A stretch of 43,893 nt of DNA. It comes from Streptomyces sp. NRRL S-350. GTDB taxonomy: Bacteria > Actinomycetota > Actinomycetes > Streptomycetales > Streptomycetaceae. The DNA lies in contig NZ_JOHO01000058.1 in assembly GCF_000719705.1 (NCBI RefSeq), positions 1 to 43,893 of the forward strand, written 5' to 3'. Under the pieces are notes generated by a model. The model had not been told where the DNA came from and did not search any database. It saw only the letters and a list, made by a program, of their open reading frames with translations. Made by a program: the position numbers and the translations under genes. Shown here in pieces: positions 8,683-16,630 of this stretch. The first letter of the stretch is position 1. Each line of letters begins with the position of its first letter.

Positions 8683-9561
8683 ATGACGCTCACCATTCCC
8701 GGTTTCGACCGGGTCCGCCTGCCCGGCACGGACGGGGTGGAGCTGGCTGCCGCCGTCGGCGGCAGCGGAAGCCCGCTCGTGCTGCTGCACGGCTTTCCGC
8801 AGACCCACCTGATGTGGCGGCACGTCGCCGAGCGGCTCGCCGGCGAGCACACGGTGATCTGCCCGGACCTGCGCGGTTACGGCGCCAGCGACAAGCCGGC
8901 GGCCACAGGTCCCGAGGTGTACGCGAAGCGCACCATGGCCGCCGACGTGGTGGCCCTGGCGGCGGCACTCGGCCACGAGCGCTTCGCCTTGGTCGGCCAC
9001 GACCGTGGTGCCCTGGTCGCCTTCCGGGCCGGCCTGGATCACCCGGAGACGCTCACCCACCTGGGCATCCTCGACGTCGTGCCGACGCTCGACATGTGGA
9101 ACGTTCTGCACGGCGTCCCGGCGGCGGTCGGCTACCACCTGTATCTGATGGCGCAGCCGCCGGGCCTGCCGGAGACGATGATCGCCAACAGCGCGGACGC
9201 GTTCTTCGGCTCGTTCCTCGACGCCTGGGCGAACGACCCGACCGTCCTGCCGCCGGACGTGCGCGCCGAATACCTGCGGGCGAGCGCCGCCGCTGTGCCG
9301 TCGATCGTCGCGGACTACCGGGCCTCGGCGGGCATCGACGTCACCCACGACCAGGCGGACCTGGACGCCGGGTCGCAGCTGGCCATGCCCGTGACGGTGG
9401 TCCAGCAGGACTGGGGTGCCCAGTTGGGCTACGACGCCGCTGGGGTGTGGCGCGCGTGGGCGCCGGACCTGGACCACCGGCTGACCCGGGCCGGGCACTT
9501 CATGGCCGAGGAGTCGCCCGACGAGATCACGCGGGCGATCCGCGACCTGCTGCTCCGCTGA
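8683..9561 (+). CDS. alpha/beta hydrolase, fluoroacetate dehalogenase/epoxide hydrolase-like
   Basis: A 292-residue soluble alpha/beta hydrolase. It has the oxyanion motif HGFPQTHLMW (36-45), nucleophile Asp107 in GHDRGA, an acid in LDVVPT (Asp131) and His272 in RAGHFMAEE. The layout follows haloacetate dehalogenases: DRGA after the nucleophile, LDVVPT, and a cap segment YHLYLMAQPP. However, from memory of Rhodopseudomonas FAcD, the second substrate arginine (GHDRGAR) is Leu111 here and the halide-pocket Trp of the HW pair is Leu153. True defluorinase activity is therefore doubtful, and an epoxide hydrolase or esterase role is equally possible. The ATG at 8683 has AGGAAGGGG about eight bases upstream. 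It is divergent from a SARP regulator, and a strong hairpin follows the gene. Confidence 0.85.
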   Translation: MTLTIPGFDRVRLPGTDGVELAAAVGGSGSPLVLLHGFPQTHLMWRHVAERLAGEHTVICPDLRGYGASDKPAATGPEVYAKRTMAADVVALAAALGHERFALVGHDRGALVAFRAGLDHPETLTHLGILDVVPTLDMWNVLHGVPAAVGYHLYLMAQPPGLPETMIANSADAFFGSFLDAWANDPTVLPPDVRAEYLRASAAAVPSIVADYRASAGIDVTHDQADLDAGSQLAMPVTVVQQDWGAQLGYDAAGVWRAWAPDLDHRLTRAGHFMAEESPDEITRAIRDLLLR

Positions 9562-9632
9562 GCCCCGCCTGCCGCGCCTGCCGCGCCCCGGGCGACGCTC
9601 AGCAGGGCGCGGCAGCACTCAACGGGCGTACG

Positions 9633-9665
9633 GCCCGCCCCTCCCGGGGAGCGGGAGGGGCGGGC
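9633..9665. terminator. bidirectional hairpin terminator
   Basis: A perfect 13-bp inverted repeat (GCCCGCCCCTCCC and its complement) with a 7-nt loop, placed between the convergent hydrolase (ends 9561) and DUF1963 gene (ends 9708). There is no U-tract, which is usual for actinomycete terminators. Confidence 0.8.
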
Positions 9666-9707
9666 GGCCGATGGTTGCCGGGGAGCCGGTCGTCCCGGCC
9701 CGAACGG

Positions 9708-10532
9708 TCAGGCCATCTCCACGTAGCGGTGGACCCGGTCGAAGCGCCGGGCCGCTAGGTCCCGGTGGCGGGCCACCCAGTGGACCACGCCGGAGTCCAG
9801 TTCCGTGACGTCGTCGCCGCACCTCCAGGTGGCGAGGAGAGCCCAGTCGTCGGTGCCCTCTCCGTGGGCCGCGGCGCCGCCCCGCTCGGAGGGGCCGGCC
9901 TCCTCGGGATCACGGGCGTGGTGGACGGGGTCGTTCTGGGGCGAGACCGGATGACCTCCGACCTGCAGGTCCCAGGGAGGGCGGTAGCCGCCCACGTGCG
10001 CCCAGGCGTCGGCGAGTTCGTCGGCGAGTTCGAACTGCTCGTCCTCGGTGAACTCGCCCCATCTGTCGAGGGCGAAGCTCTCCGGCATCTGCGCACTCGG
10101 CTGGTGCCAGACCGTGCGGAGTTCACGTGGCCGGTACGGCTCGCGCCAGCCGGGTTCGAGGGGGCTCGGCACGGTCGGGATCCCGGCGGGGACGTACAGC
10201 ACCGCGTCGGACACCTGCCTCCCGATGCCGTCCACTTCGACGCCGGAGAAGAAGAGCAGGCGGCCGTCGGAGGGGAGCGGGAGGCCGGTTGCGCCCGGCG
10301 GGAGCGCCGCGAGGTCGACGGAGGCCACGAACGGCTCGGACGGCTCCGGCACGCCGTGCGGCAGCAGGGGGACGCCGCCGATCCGGGCCACCAGGGGGCC
10401 GTCACCGCCCTCCGCCAGGTACACCGCCGGACGGCCGGCCCGGATCCATTCCTCCACCTCCTCCGGCGGCAGGCCTTGGGTGGCCGCCTCGGCCCGGAAG
10501 CGGTGCACTCTGTCCATGCTCGCGTCGGTCAT
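9708..10532 (-). CDS. DUF1963 (YwqG-like) protein
   Basis: A 274-residue protein with the YwqG/DUF1963 pattern: an N-terminal helical stretch, then RIGGVPLLPHGVPEP and VASVDLAALPPGATGLPLPSDG, where this family typically reads GG.P.LP and FLAQIDL, followed by LLFFSG and further strands. The C-terminus has DDWALLATWRCGDDV, equivalent to the family's W.LL.Q. segment. Members are soluble and of unknown function, often single-copy and not in operons. Here the gene is isolated: a terminator-like hairpin lies downstream and 170 bp separates it from the epoxide hydrolase upstream. The ATG at 10532 follows the stretch GATGAC without a strong Shine-Dalgarno, and an in-frame ATG five codons in (MDRVHRF) is possible. 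No enzymatic residues can be assigned. Confidence 0.82.
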   Translation of the reverse strand: MTDASMDRVHRFRAEAATQGLPPEEVEEWIRAGRPAVYLAEGGDGPLVARIGGVPLLPHGVPEPSEPFVASVDLAALPPGATGLPLPSDGRLLFFSGVEVDGIGRQVSDAVLYVPAGIPTVPSPLEPGWREPYRPRELRTVWHQPSAQMPESFALDRWGEFTEDEQFELADELADAWAHVGGYRPPWDLQVGGHPVSPQNDPVHHARDPEEAGPSERGGAAAHGEGTDDWALLATWRCGDDVTELDSGVVHWVARHRDLAARRFDRVHRYVEMA

Positions 10533-10702
10533 CGAGTCATCCTAACGGGCCCCGGGCGGGCAGCGGCCGGCTCCAACTCGCCTGGATACGTGGGGATTCG
10601 GTGCTCCGGGCAGACCGCCGCGCGCGTGCCGCCAACGGCGGTACCGCCGGGGCTCCGCCTGCCCCGAAGGCATCGCCGAGACGCCCGGGTTGCCCGCCCG
10701 GT

Positions 10703-11692
10703 TCAGCTGGGGAGGGTGGCGAGCCAGTCGGTCAGCAGGCGGTTGACCTCGCCGGGGCGCTCCTGCTGGATCCAGTGGCCGCAGCCGTCCAGGAGGTGGG
10801 AGGCCGACAGGCCGGGGAGGGTGTCGGGATGGGCGTCGATGGCGTCGGACATCCAGGTGGTGGAGGCGTCCAGGGTGCCGCCGATGAACAGGCACGGCTG
10901 CTTGATCGGGGCTCCGCGGTGCGGGGCGAGGTCCTCCCAGTCCCGGTCCATGGTGCGGTAGCGGTTGAGCGCGCCGGTGAACCCCGTGCGCTCGAACTCC
11001 CCGGCGTAGACGTCGAGGTCGTCCTCGCTCAGCCATGCCGGCCGGACCCGGGTGGGGAAGCGGTCACGCAGTCGGCCGCCGCCCCGGGTGGCGAAGTGCG
11101 GGTCGGGCTCGCCCTGGGCGGGCATGGTGTCGGCGGACAGGGCCGCGTAGAAGCCTGCGAGCCAGCCCCGGACGTCGGGCTCGATCTCCGCCTCTGCGCG
11201 GCCGGGCTCCTGGAAGTAGGAGACGTAGAACTCCTGCTCGGGGCCGCCGATCCGGCGGAAGACGTCGGTGGGGCGGGGTCCGCCGGGCGGCGCGTAGGGG
11301 ACGCTGAGCAGGGCGACCGCGCGGAAGACCTCCGGGTGGAGCAGGGCGGAGGCGGCGGCGATGTTGGAGCCCCAGTCGTGGCCGACGACCACCGCGGTCT
11401 CCTCGCCGAGGGCGCGCACGACGGCGACGTTGTCCGCCACCAGGTCGAGCATCCGGTAGGCGTCGGTCGCCTCCGGCTTGGAGGAGCGGCCGTAACCGCG
11501 CACGTCGATCGCCACCGCCCGGAAGCCGGCCGCGGCGAGCGCCGGGAGCTGGTGGCGCCAGGAGTACCAGGACTCGGGGAAGCCGTGCACGAGCAGGACC
11601 AGCGGCCCGGCGCCCTGCTCGGCCAGGTGCAGGCGCCCGGCCGGGGCCTCGACGGTGCGGTGGCGAAGCTCGGTGGGTGGCTGGGTCTGCAT
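10703..11692 (-). CDS. epoxide hydrolase (alpha/beta hydrolase fold)
   Basis: A 329-residue soluble epoxide hydrolase. Visible are HGFPESWYSW (oxyanion and lid entry, 36-45), RGYGRSSKP, nucleophile Asp106 in GHDWGS, cap tyrosines in FYVSYF (Tyr156/159) and NRYRTMDRDW (Tyr245, the proton donor motif of this family), acid Asp275 in GGTLDASTTW, and His306 in GCGHWIQQE. All catalytic elements are present. It should open an epoxide to a vicinal diol through an alkyl-enzyme ester. The ATG start follows GAGGAGAACCCC. It is divergent from an XRE-cupin regulator across 140 bp that contains a perfect palindrome, so repression by that regulator is likely. The natural epoxide is unknown; detoxification is a reasonable guess. 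Confidence 0.93.
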   Translation of the reverse strand: MQTQPPTELRHRTVEAPAGRLHLAEQGAGPLVLLVHGFPESWYSWRHQLPALAAAGFRAVAIDVRGYGRSSKPEATDAYRMLDLVADNVAVVRALGEETAVVVGHDWGSNIAAASALLHPEVFRAVALLSVPYAPPGGPRPTDVFRRIGGPEQEFYVSYFQEPGRAEAEIEPDVRGWLAGFYAALSADTMPAQGEPDPHFATRGGGRLRDRFPTRVRPAWLSEDDLDVYAGEFERTGFTGALNRYRTMDRDWEDLAPHRGAPIKQPCLFIGGTLDASTTWMSDAIDAHPDTLPGLSASHLLDGCGHWIQQERPGEVNRLLTDWLATLPS

Positions 11693-11769
11693 GGGGTTCT
11701 CCTCGGTTCGCGGGGGGACGCGGCTGCCCGTCGATCATGCGGCGCGGTACCCGCTCGCCGCGATCGCCC

Positions 11770-11784
11770 TTGCCGATCTGGCAA
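11770..11784. promoter_or_regulatory. candidate operator of the XRE-cupin regulator
   Basis: A perfect inverted repeat with 5-bp arms, TTGCC-GATCT-GGCAA, sits in the 140-bp divergent intergenic region between the epoxide hydrolase (start 11692) and the XRE-cupin gene (start 11833). It is nearly central, where one dimer could control both promoters. Assignment to this regulator is by position. Confidence 0.6.
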
Positions 11785-11832
11785 ACTCGCAGGACAGGGC
11801 GGTGGAGCGGCACGGCACGAAGGAGGGCGAAG

Positions 11833-12462
11833 GTGGCGGTCGACGACGTGGGCGGCGCGCTGGCCGCGCTGGGGCCCCGGCTGCGAGCCGCGCGGGAGCA
11901 CCGCGGCGCGACGCTCGCCGGTGTCAGCTGCGCGACGGGCATCTCGGCCAGCACGCTGTCCCGGATCGAGACCGGTCGGCGCCGACCCACCCTGGAGGTG
12001 CTGCTGCAGCTGTCCAAGGAGTACGACGTCTCCCTGGACGAGCTGACCGGCACGGCACCCGCCCCGGCGGCCGAGCCGCGCGGCAGGGCGCCGCTGAGCT
12101 TCGGCGACGACAAGGCGGTGCTGCCGTTGACGCGGTACGTCGGCGGCCTGCACGCCCACAAGCACGTCCTGCCCGCCGTCGAGGACCCGCCGGCCCGGCC
12201 CCGTCAGGTCTCCCACCACGGCCACGAGTGGCTGTGCGTCCTGTACGGACGGCTGTGGCTCGCCCTCGGCGGCCGGGACCTCGTCCTGACCCCCGGGGAC
12301 GTCGCCGAGTTCGACACCCGGACCCCGCACGGGGTGGCGAATGCCGGCCCCGGCGGTCCGGTGGAGTACCTGGTCATGTTCGGGCCGCAGGGCGAGCGGC
12401 TGCGGCCGCGTACCCCTCCGGCCGCCGCTCACGGGGCCGGTGACGGACGGCCAGCCGAGTGA
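11833..12462 (+). CDS. XRE-family regulator with C-terminal cupin domain
   Basis: A 209-residue regulator. Residues 14-70 form an XRE helix-turn-helix (LGPRLRAAREHRGATL, GVSCATGISASTLSRIETGRRRPTL, LLQLSKEYDVSLDEL). Residues 110-190 form a small cupin: the strand with HHGHEWLCVLYGRLWLALGG carries the H/E metal residues, then LTPGDVAEFDTRTPHGVAN closes the barrel. These proteins sense a small ligand with the cupin and repress nearby catabolic genes. The GTG at 11833 is supported by AAGGAGG eight bases upstream; the frame upstream of it is not conserved in character. It is divergent from an epoxide hydrolase with a perfect palindrome between, and convergent with the tautomerase 13 bp downstream. 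The ligand may be the epoxide or diol; this is inference. Confidence 0.92.
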   Translation: MAVDDVGGALAALGPRLRAAREHRGATLAGVSCATGISASTLSRIETGRRRPTLEVLLQLSKEYDVSLDELTGTAPAPAAEPRGRAPLSFGDDKAVLPLTRYVGGLHAHKHVLPAVEDPPARPRQVSHHGHEWLCVLYGRLWLALGGRDLVLTPGDVAEFDTRTPHGVANAGPGGPVEYLVMFGPQGERLRPRTPPAAAHGAGDGRPAE

Positions 12463-12475
12463 GCGGCGGGTGCGG

Positions 12476-12706
12476 TCAGGCGCCGCTGGCGTCGCCCGGT
12501 TCGGCCGCACCGAGCATGGCGAGGGTCAGCACGTTGCCGGAGATGCCCCAGCCGCCGTCGGCGACCTCTTCGACCAGCACCATGGTGTTGTTGCGGGCGC
12601 GCTCGCCGTAGATCTCGACGTACAGCTCGGTGGTGCGGGCGACGATCTCCTCCTTCTGCTTCGGGGTGAGGGTCTTCTCGGGGACCTTGAAGTTCGCGAA
12701 AGGCAT
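12476..12706 (-). CDS. 4-oxalocrotonate tautomerase family protein
   Basis: A 76-residue small tautomerase. The mature protein would start with Pro (MPFANFKVPEKTL), the catalytic base of the superfamily, followed by the typical helix TPKQKEEIVARTTELYVEIYGERARNNTMVLVEEV and a C-terminal GGWGISGNVLT hairpin. Homologues are hexamers acting on enol/keto pairs such as 2-hydroxymuconate, or have uncharacterised promiscuous activity. The ATG start follows AAGGAAC. It lies 35 bp downstream of an SDR on the same strand, and the pair forms an operon opposite an MmyB-like regulator. No ring-cleavage enzymes are nearby, so a role in aromatic degradation is not supported here. Confidence 0.9.
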   Translation of the reverse strand: MPFANFKVPEKTLTPKQKEEIVARTTELYVEIYGERARNNTMVLVEEVADGGWGISGNVLTLAMLGAAEPGDASGA

Positions 12707-12741
12707 GGCTTGCTGTTCCTTCTCTCGGTGGGTCGGGCGGT

Positions 12742-13524
12742 TCAGACGATTCCGCCGTTGGCGCGGACGACCTGTCCGTTGATCCAGTGGCCGGCCGGGG
12801 AGGCCAGGAAGGCGACGACCTCGGCGATGTCGGCCGGGGTTCCGAGGCGCTCCAGCGGGGGCTGGGCGGCCAGGCGCGCGATGGTCTGCTCGTCCTTGCC
12901 GTCCAGGAACAGGTCGGTGGCCGTGGGACCGGGCGCGACGGTGTTGGCGGTGACGTCGCGGCCCCGCAGCTCCCGGGCCAGGATCGGCGTCAGCGCCTCG
13001 ACCGCGCCCTTGCCGGCGCTGTACGCGCCGTAGCCGGGGAAGGCCAGCGCCACCACGGACGTGGAGAACATCACGATCGCGCCGCCGCGCCGCACCCGGC
13101 GGGCGGCCTGCTGGACGACGACGAACGTGCCGCGGACGTTGGTGCGGTGCAGGTCGTCCAGGGCGGCCAGGTCCAGCTCGGCGATCGGCGCCAGGTGCAT
13201 CCGCCCGGCCGTGTGGACGACGACGTCGACGCCGCCGAACTCCGCTTCGGCCGCGTCGAAGAGGGCCGCGACCGCGACTTCGTCGGCGACGTCGGCGCGC
13301 ACGGCAATCGCCCGACCGCCCCCGTCGACGGCCTCCTTCACGGCTGCCTCGGCCTCGTCCCGGCTGCCGGCGTAGCCGACCACGACGGCGTACCCGTCGG
13401 CGGCCAGCCGACCGACGGTCCGGCGGCCGATGCCGCGCGAGCCGCCGGTGACGATCGCGACGCGGGGCGAGGCGGAGGGCCGGACCGCAGGAGCGGTGTC
13501 GACGGAGGAAGCGGGGATGGGCAT
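12742..13524 (-). CDS. short-chain dehydrogenase/reductase (SDR)
   Basis: A 260-residue classical SDR. It has the cofactor motif TGGSRGIG (26-33), DVADEV near 78, HTAG in place of NNAG near 104, a catalytic Ser in VMFSTSVV, Tyr168 and Lys172 in YSAGK, then VAPGPTATDLF and the C-terminal NGQVVRANGGIV. The Arg/Ser after the first glycines suggests NADP(H) preference. The ATG at 13524 is preceded by AGGAG at a 7-bp spacing; longer frames are not supported. It forms an operon with the tautomerase downstream and is divergent from an MmyB-like XRE regulator 168 bp away, an arrangement typical of regulator-controlled SDR genes in streptomycetes. The substrate is unknown. Confidence 0.93.
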   Translation of the reverse strand: MPIPASSVDTAPAVRPSASPRVAIVTGGSRGIGRRTVGRLAADGYAVVVGYAGSRDEAEAAVKEAVDGGGRAIAVRADVADEVAVAALFDAAEAEFGGVDVVVHTAGRMHLAPIAELDLAALDDLHRTNVRGTFVVVQQAARRVRRGGAIVMFSTSVVALAFPGYGAYSAGKGAVEALTPILARELRGRDVTANTVAPGPTATDLFLDGKDEQTIARLAAQPPLERLGTPADIAEVVAFLASPAGHWINGQVVRANGGIV

Positions 13525-13608
13525 GACTGACTCCTGTGGTGGATCGGGTCGGGCCGCGGCCTCGCCGTCGCCCTGCTGTGTCCACCACGATCGGCCGGTC
13601 CCCCACCC

Positions 13609-13653
13609 GTAGCCAGGGCTGCGTCCACCCAGGGGACGCCACCCCCTGGCTAC
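13609..13653. promoter_or_regulatory. inverted-repeat operator candidate for the MmyB-like regulator
   Basis: A 10-bp inverted repeat, GTAGCCAGGG at 13609-13618 and CCCTGGCTAC at 13644-13653, flanks an inner CCAGGGG/CCCCTGG pair (13629-13635 and 13643-13649). It lies between the divergent SDR and MmyB-like genes and ends 39 bp before the regulator start. Three CCAGGG-type half sites suggest cooperative binding. Confidence 0.55.
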
Positions 13654-13692
13654 GCTCTGGCCACGCTCCGGCGTACGGGCGACCATGGAGGC

Positions 13693-14601
13693 GTGAACCT
13701 TCCAGAACTCGGTGCCTTCCTAAGGACCCGCCGCGACCGCATCCGCCCCGCCGAGGTCGGCCTCCCCCAGGGCCCGCGCCGGCGCGTCCCCGGGCTTCGC
13801 CGCGAGGAAGTCGCCCAGCTGGCAGGCCTGTCGGCCGACTACTACACCGAACTGGAACGCGGCAGCGCGAAGAACGGCGTGCAGCCCTCGGCCCAGACCC
13901 TGGCCGCCCTCGCCCGAGCCCTGCGCCTGGACAACGACGAGCGCGACCACCTGTTCCACCTCGCCGAGCGGCCGGTCCCCCCGTCGGCACACGGGCCCTC
14001 GGCACACGTGCAGCCCGCGCTCCTCGGACTTCTGGACCGGCTGTCCAACACTCCCGCGCGCGTCATCACGGACCTGCACGAGACCCTGGTGGAGAACGAC
14101 CTGGCCCGGTCCCTGCTCGGCAGGTCCCCAGCCCACCGCGGCCCGACGGCGAGCTTCGTGTACCGCTGGTTCACCGACCCGCAAGCGCGGGAGAGGTACC
14201 CGGTCGAGGACCACCCGCACCACTCCCGGGTGTTCGCTGCCGACCTCCAGGCGGTGGCCGCCCGACGCGGCCGGGACGCGGAGGTGACCAGGATGGTCTC
14301 CGTACTACGCCGCCGCAGCCAGGAGTTCGCGGCCCTCTGGGACACCCACGACGTCGCGGTGCGCCGCAGGGACCGCAAGAGGATCGTCCACCCCGCGCTC
14401 GGCATCATCGAACTCGACTGCCACAACCTGCTCAGCGAGGACGCACGCCAACGCCTGCTGTGGTTCACCGCACCGCCCGGAAGCCGGGGAGCCGAGCAGC
14501 TGGAACTGCTGTCCGTCATAGGGACCCAGGACCTGGACGTCACGGAGGGCAGCACGGCACCGGAAAGGTCGCCCGCAGCCGAATCCGGAGCGCAGCGCTG
14601 A
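13693..14601 (+). CDS. MmyB-like XRE-family regulator
   Basis: A 302-residue regulator. The N-terminal HTH (LGAFLRTRRDRIRPAEVGL, GLRREEVAQLAGLSADYYTELERG, SAQTLAALARALRLDNDER) is the hallmark of the MmyB-type family, and residues 105-275 form the PAS-like MmyB ligand-binding domain (VITDLHETLVENDLAR, FVYRWFTDPQARERYP, HDVAVRRRDRKRIVHPALG, LLWFTAPPGS). MmyB-type proteins are thought to bind lipid-like ligands. The GTG start has GGAGG only one base away, which is too close for a normal Shine-Dalgarno, so the mRNA may be leaderless or initiate inefficiently; the conserved N-terminus fixes this start. It is divergent from the SDR-tautomerase operon and probably represses it through the inverted repeat between them. 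Confidence 0.92.
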   Translation: MNLPELGAFLRTRRDRIRPAEVGLPQGPRRRVPGLRREEVAQLAGLSADYYTELERGSAKNGVQPSAQTLAALARALRLDNDERDHLFHLAERPVPPSAHGPSAHVQPALLGLLDRLSNTPARVITDLHETLVENDLARSLLGRSPAHRGPTASFVYRWFTDPQARERYPVEDHPHHSRVFAADLQAVAARRGRDAEVTRMVSVLRRRSQEFAALWDTHDVAVRRRDRKRIVHPALGIIELDCHNLLSEDARQRLLWFTAPPGSRGAEQLELLSVIGTQDLDVTEGSTAPERSPAAESGAQR

Positions 14602-14644
14602 CCCGTACCGCAGAGGGGGCGGGGAACCGACGGTTCGCCACTGA

Positions 14645-15025
<381 letters not shown>

Positions 15026-15032
15026 CGCCCTG

Positions 15033-15048
15033 CCCGCCCACGGGCGGG
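15033..15048 (+). terminator. short GC hairpin after the CstR gene
   Basis: CCCGCCC and GGGCGGG separated by two bases, eight bases past the stop codon. The stem is 6-7 bp with a minimal loop, so this is a plausible but weak terminator. Confidence 0.45.
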
Positions 15049-15060
15049 GCGGTGGCGCGG

Positions 15061-15097
15061 TCCTGCGCGCTGCCGGTCTGCTCCTGCGCGCTGCCGG
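15061..15097. repeat. 16-bp direct repeat, two copies
   Basis: TCCTGCGCGCTGCCGG occurs at 15061-15076 and exactly again at 15082-15097, a 21-bp period, in the intergenic region downstream of the CstR gene. No function is evident. Confidence 0.75.
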
Positions 15098-15199
15098 GCC
15101 GCCCGCCGGGGGCGCCGCGCCGGAGCGGGACGACATGTGACACGCAATTGGTTCGGCGCGGAACGCGACTTTCCCGGCGGTGTCGGCATACCCGACTGT

Positions 15200-15215
15200 A
15201 TACCCTTCCGGGTAT
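15200..15215. promoter_or_regulatory. second CstR-type operator, upstream of rhodanese remnant
   Basis: ATACCC-TTCC-GGGTAT, a perfect 6-bp-arm inverted repeat 15 bp before the rhodanese-fragment ATG. A half site (ATACCC) lies 12 bp further upstream. It matches the arms of the site at 14710 and is the expected CstR target controlling persulfide-detoxifying genes. Confidence 0.8.
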
Positions 15216-15230
15216 TTCGAGAGGTGAGTG

Positions 15231-15347
15231 ATGGTTCGGGAAGTCGACCTCGGGGCGTTCGCCGCCGCCCGGGAGCAGGGCGCGTCCGTGCTCGACGGGC
15301 GCGAATCCTCGGCCATCCTCGCCTCCGTGGCCATCCTCGCCGACTGA
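15231..15347 (+). pseudogene. 5' remnant of a rhodanese-type sulfurtransferase gene
   Basis: The 38-codon frame starts at an ATG with GAGAGGTG upstream and begins MVREVDLGAFAAAREQGASV, continuing LDGRE. This is the typical start of single-domain rhodanese proteins, which normally continue LDVREPxEY, then a GH.PGA motif and a catalytic Cys loop. Here everything after DGRE is replaced by unrelated sequence (SSAILASVAILAD) and a stop, so the catalytic cysteine is lost. The CstR operator and ribosome site are intact, so the promoter may still fire. A 12-bp direct repeat (GCCATCCTCGCC, twice) lies at the break and may mark the deletion event. Confidence 0.75.
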
Positions 15348-15421
15348 CCGGCCGGGCCGCCTGGCACACCCCGGCCTGGCTCGACCGGGTGTTGCCGAAG
15401 GTCACCTTCTCCCACGGGTGA
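15344..15421 (+). pseudogene. 3' remnant, probable MMPL-family transporter C-terminus
   Basis: In a different frame from the rhodanese remnant, 25 codons ending at a TGA read LTGRAAWHTPAWLDRVLP then KVTFSHG. This resembles the C-terminal tail after the last membrane helix of actinobacterial MMPL/RND exporters (commonly W.LP.WLDR.LP followed by a short acidic tail). No membrane helices precede it. I take it as the far edge of a deletion joining a rhodanese gene to the end of an MMPL gene. The match is from memory of the motif and moderately certain. Confidence 0.45.
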
Positions 15422-15551
15422 CCTCCCGCCACTCCCGGGCACGGCGATCGGCGGCGAGGGTGAGTGCCTGAACGAGAGGGTGCGGCCCTGGACGAGCGGG
15501 TGCGGCCCCGGACGGCCAGGGTGGGCACGGCCTCCCGTCGGGAGCGGCCTG

Positions 15552-16562
15552 TCAGCGAGCGGACGATGCCGGCGGCACGAGCGTGTTCTCGCCGGCCTGT
15601 CCGGCGAGGTAGTCCTTGACGTTCTCAGCGGTGGCGCCCACGATCTGGCCGACCGCGTCCTGGGTGAAGTACGCCTGGTGGGAGCTCAGGAGGACGTTGT
15701 TGAAGGTCATCAGCCGGGCGAGGGTGTCGTCCGTCATCACCTCCAGGGACTTGTCGAAGAAGAAGACCCCCGCCTCCTCCTCGTAGACGTCCAGGCCCAC
15801 GCCGTCGAGCCGGCCCGCCCGCAGGGTCTCCACCAGGGCGTGAGCGTCGATGAGGCCGCCACGGCCGGTGTTGATCAGGATGGCGTCGTCCTTCATCAGG
15901 GCGAGCGCGTGCGCGTCCACGATGTGATGGGTGTCGGGTAGCAGCGGAAGGTGGAGGGTGAGCAGGTCGGACTCCGCGAAGAGCCGCTCCGGTGCGACGT
16001 ACTCCATGCCCAGCGCCAGGCATTCGGGGTTCGGCGCGACGTCGTAGCCCAGCAGTCGCATGCCGAAGCCTGCGGCGATGCGGGCGAAGGCGGCACCGAT
16101 CCTGCCGGTACCGAGGACTCCTGCCGTCCGGCCGTGGAAGTCGCGCCCCATCAGGCCGGTCAGCCGGAAGTCGAACTCGCGCGTGCGGTGGACGGCTCGG
16201 ACGACCCTTCGGTTGGCGGCGAGGGCCAGGGCCCAGGCGAACTCGGCGACCGAGTACGGGGAGTAGGACGACACCCGGTACACCGCCAGGCCCAGCTCCG
16301 CCGCCACCCGCAGGTCGATGTTGTTGTAGCCGGTGGCACGCTGGGCGATCATCCTGGTTCCGCCGTCGGCGAGGGCCCGCAGGACCTCCTCGTCGAGCAC
16401 GTCGTTGACGCTGCTACACACGATCTCGTAGCCGGCTGCGGTGGCCACGGTGTCCCGGTCGAGGCGAAGCTCCAGGCAGCGGAGGCTGTGCCGCTCCTCG
16501 AACGCCCCTTCCAGCAGCATGCGTTCGTCGGCGAGCACGCCGTATGCGACGATCTCCACCAT
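15552..16562 (-). CDS. D-lactate dehydrogenase-type D-2-hydroxyacid dehydrogenase
   Basis: A 336-residue NAD-dependent dehydrogenase that reduces pyruvate (or a related 2-oxoacid) to the D-hydroxyacid. The nucleotide-binding loop is GVLGTGRIG (148-156) with Asp174 in LGYDVAPN, which favours NADH. The catalytic triad Arg234 (NTGRGGLID), Glu263 (DVYEEEAG) and His295 (SSHQAYFT) has the spacing of fermentative D-LDH (LdhA), as does the YNNID motif near 80-83; glyoxylate reductases differ at these places. The ATG at 16562 has GGAGG five bases upstream; an in-frame GTG four codons earlier lacks such a site. A 14-bp inverted repeat very like the one before a DevR-type gene lies 68 bp upstream, so hypoxic induction is plausible. 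It would recycle NADH when respiration stalls. Confidence 0.92.
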   Translation of the reverse strand: MVEIVAYGVLADERMLLEGAFEERHSLRCLELRLDRDTVATAAGYEIVCSSVNDVLDEEVLRALADGGTRMIAQRATGYNNIDLRVAAELGLAVYRVSSYSPYSVAEFAWALALAANRRVVRAVHRTREFDFRLTGLMGRDFHGRTAGVLGTGRIGAAFARIAAGFGMRLLGYDVAPNPECLALGMEYVAPERLFAESDLLTLHLPLLPDTHHIVDAHALALMKDDAILINTGRGGLIDAHALVETLRAGRLDGVGLDVYEEEAGVFFFDKSLEVMTDDTLARLMTFNNVLLSSHQAYFTQDAVGQIVGATAENVKDYLAGQAGENTLVPPASSAR

Positions 16563-16630
16563 CTCGTCCTCCACAAGTGGCGTCCCCCATCGGGGAGATC
16601 AACCGGTCGACACCGAACCCCGAGTGCAGA

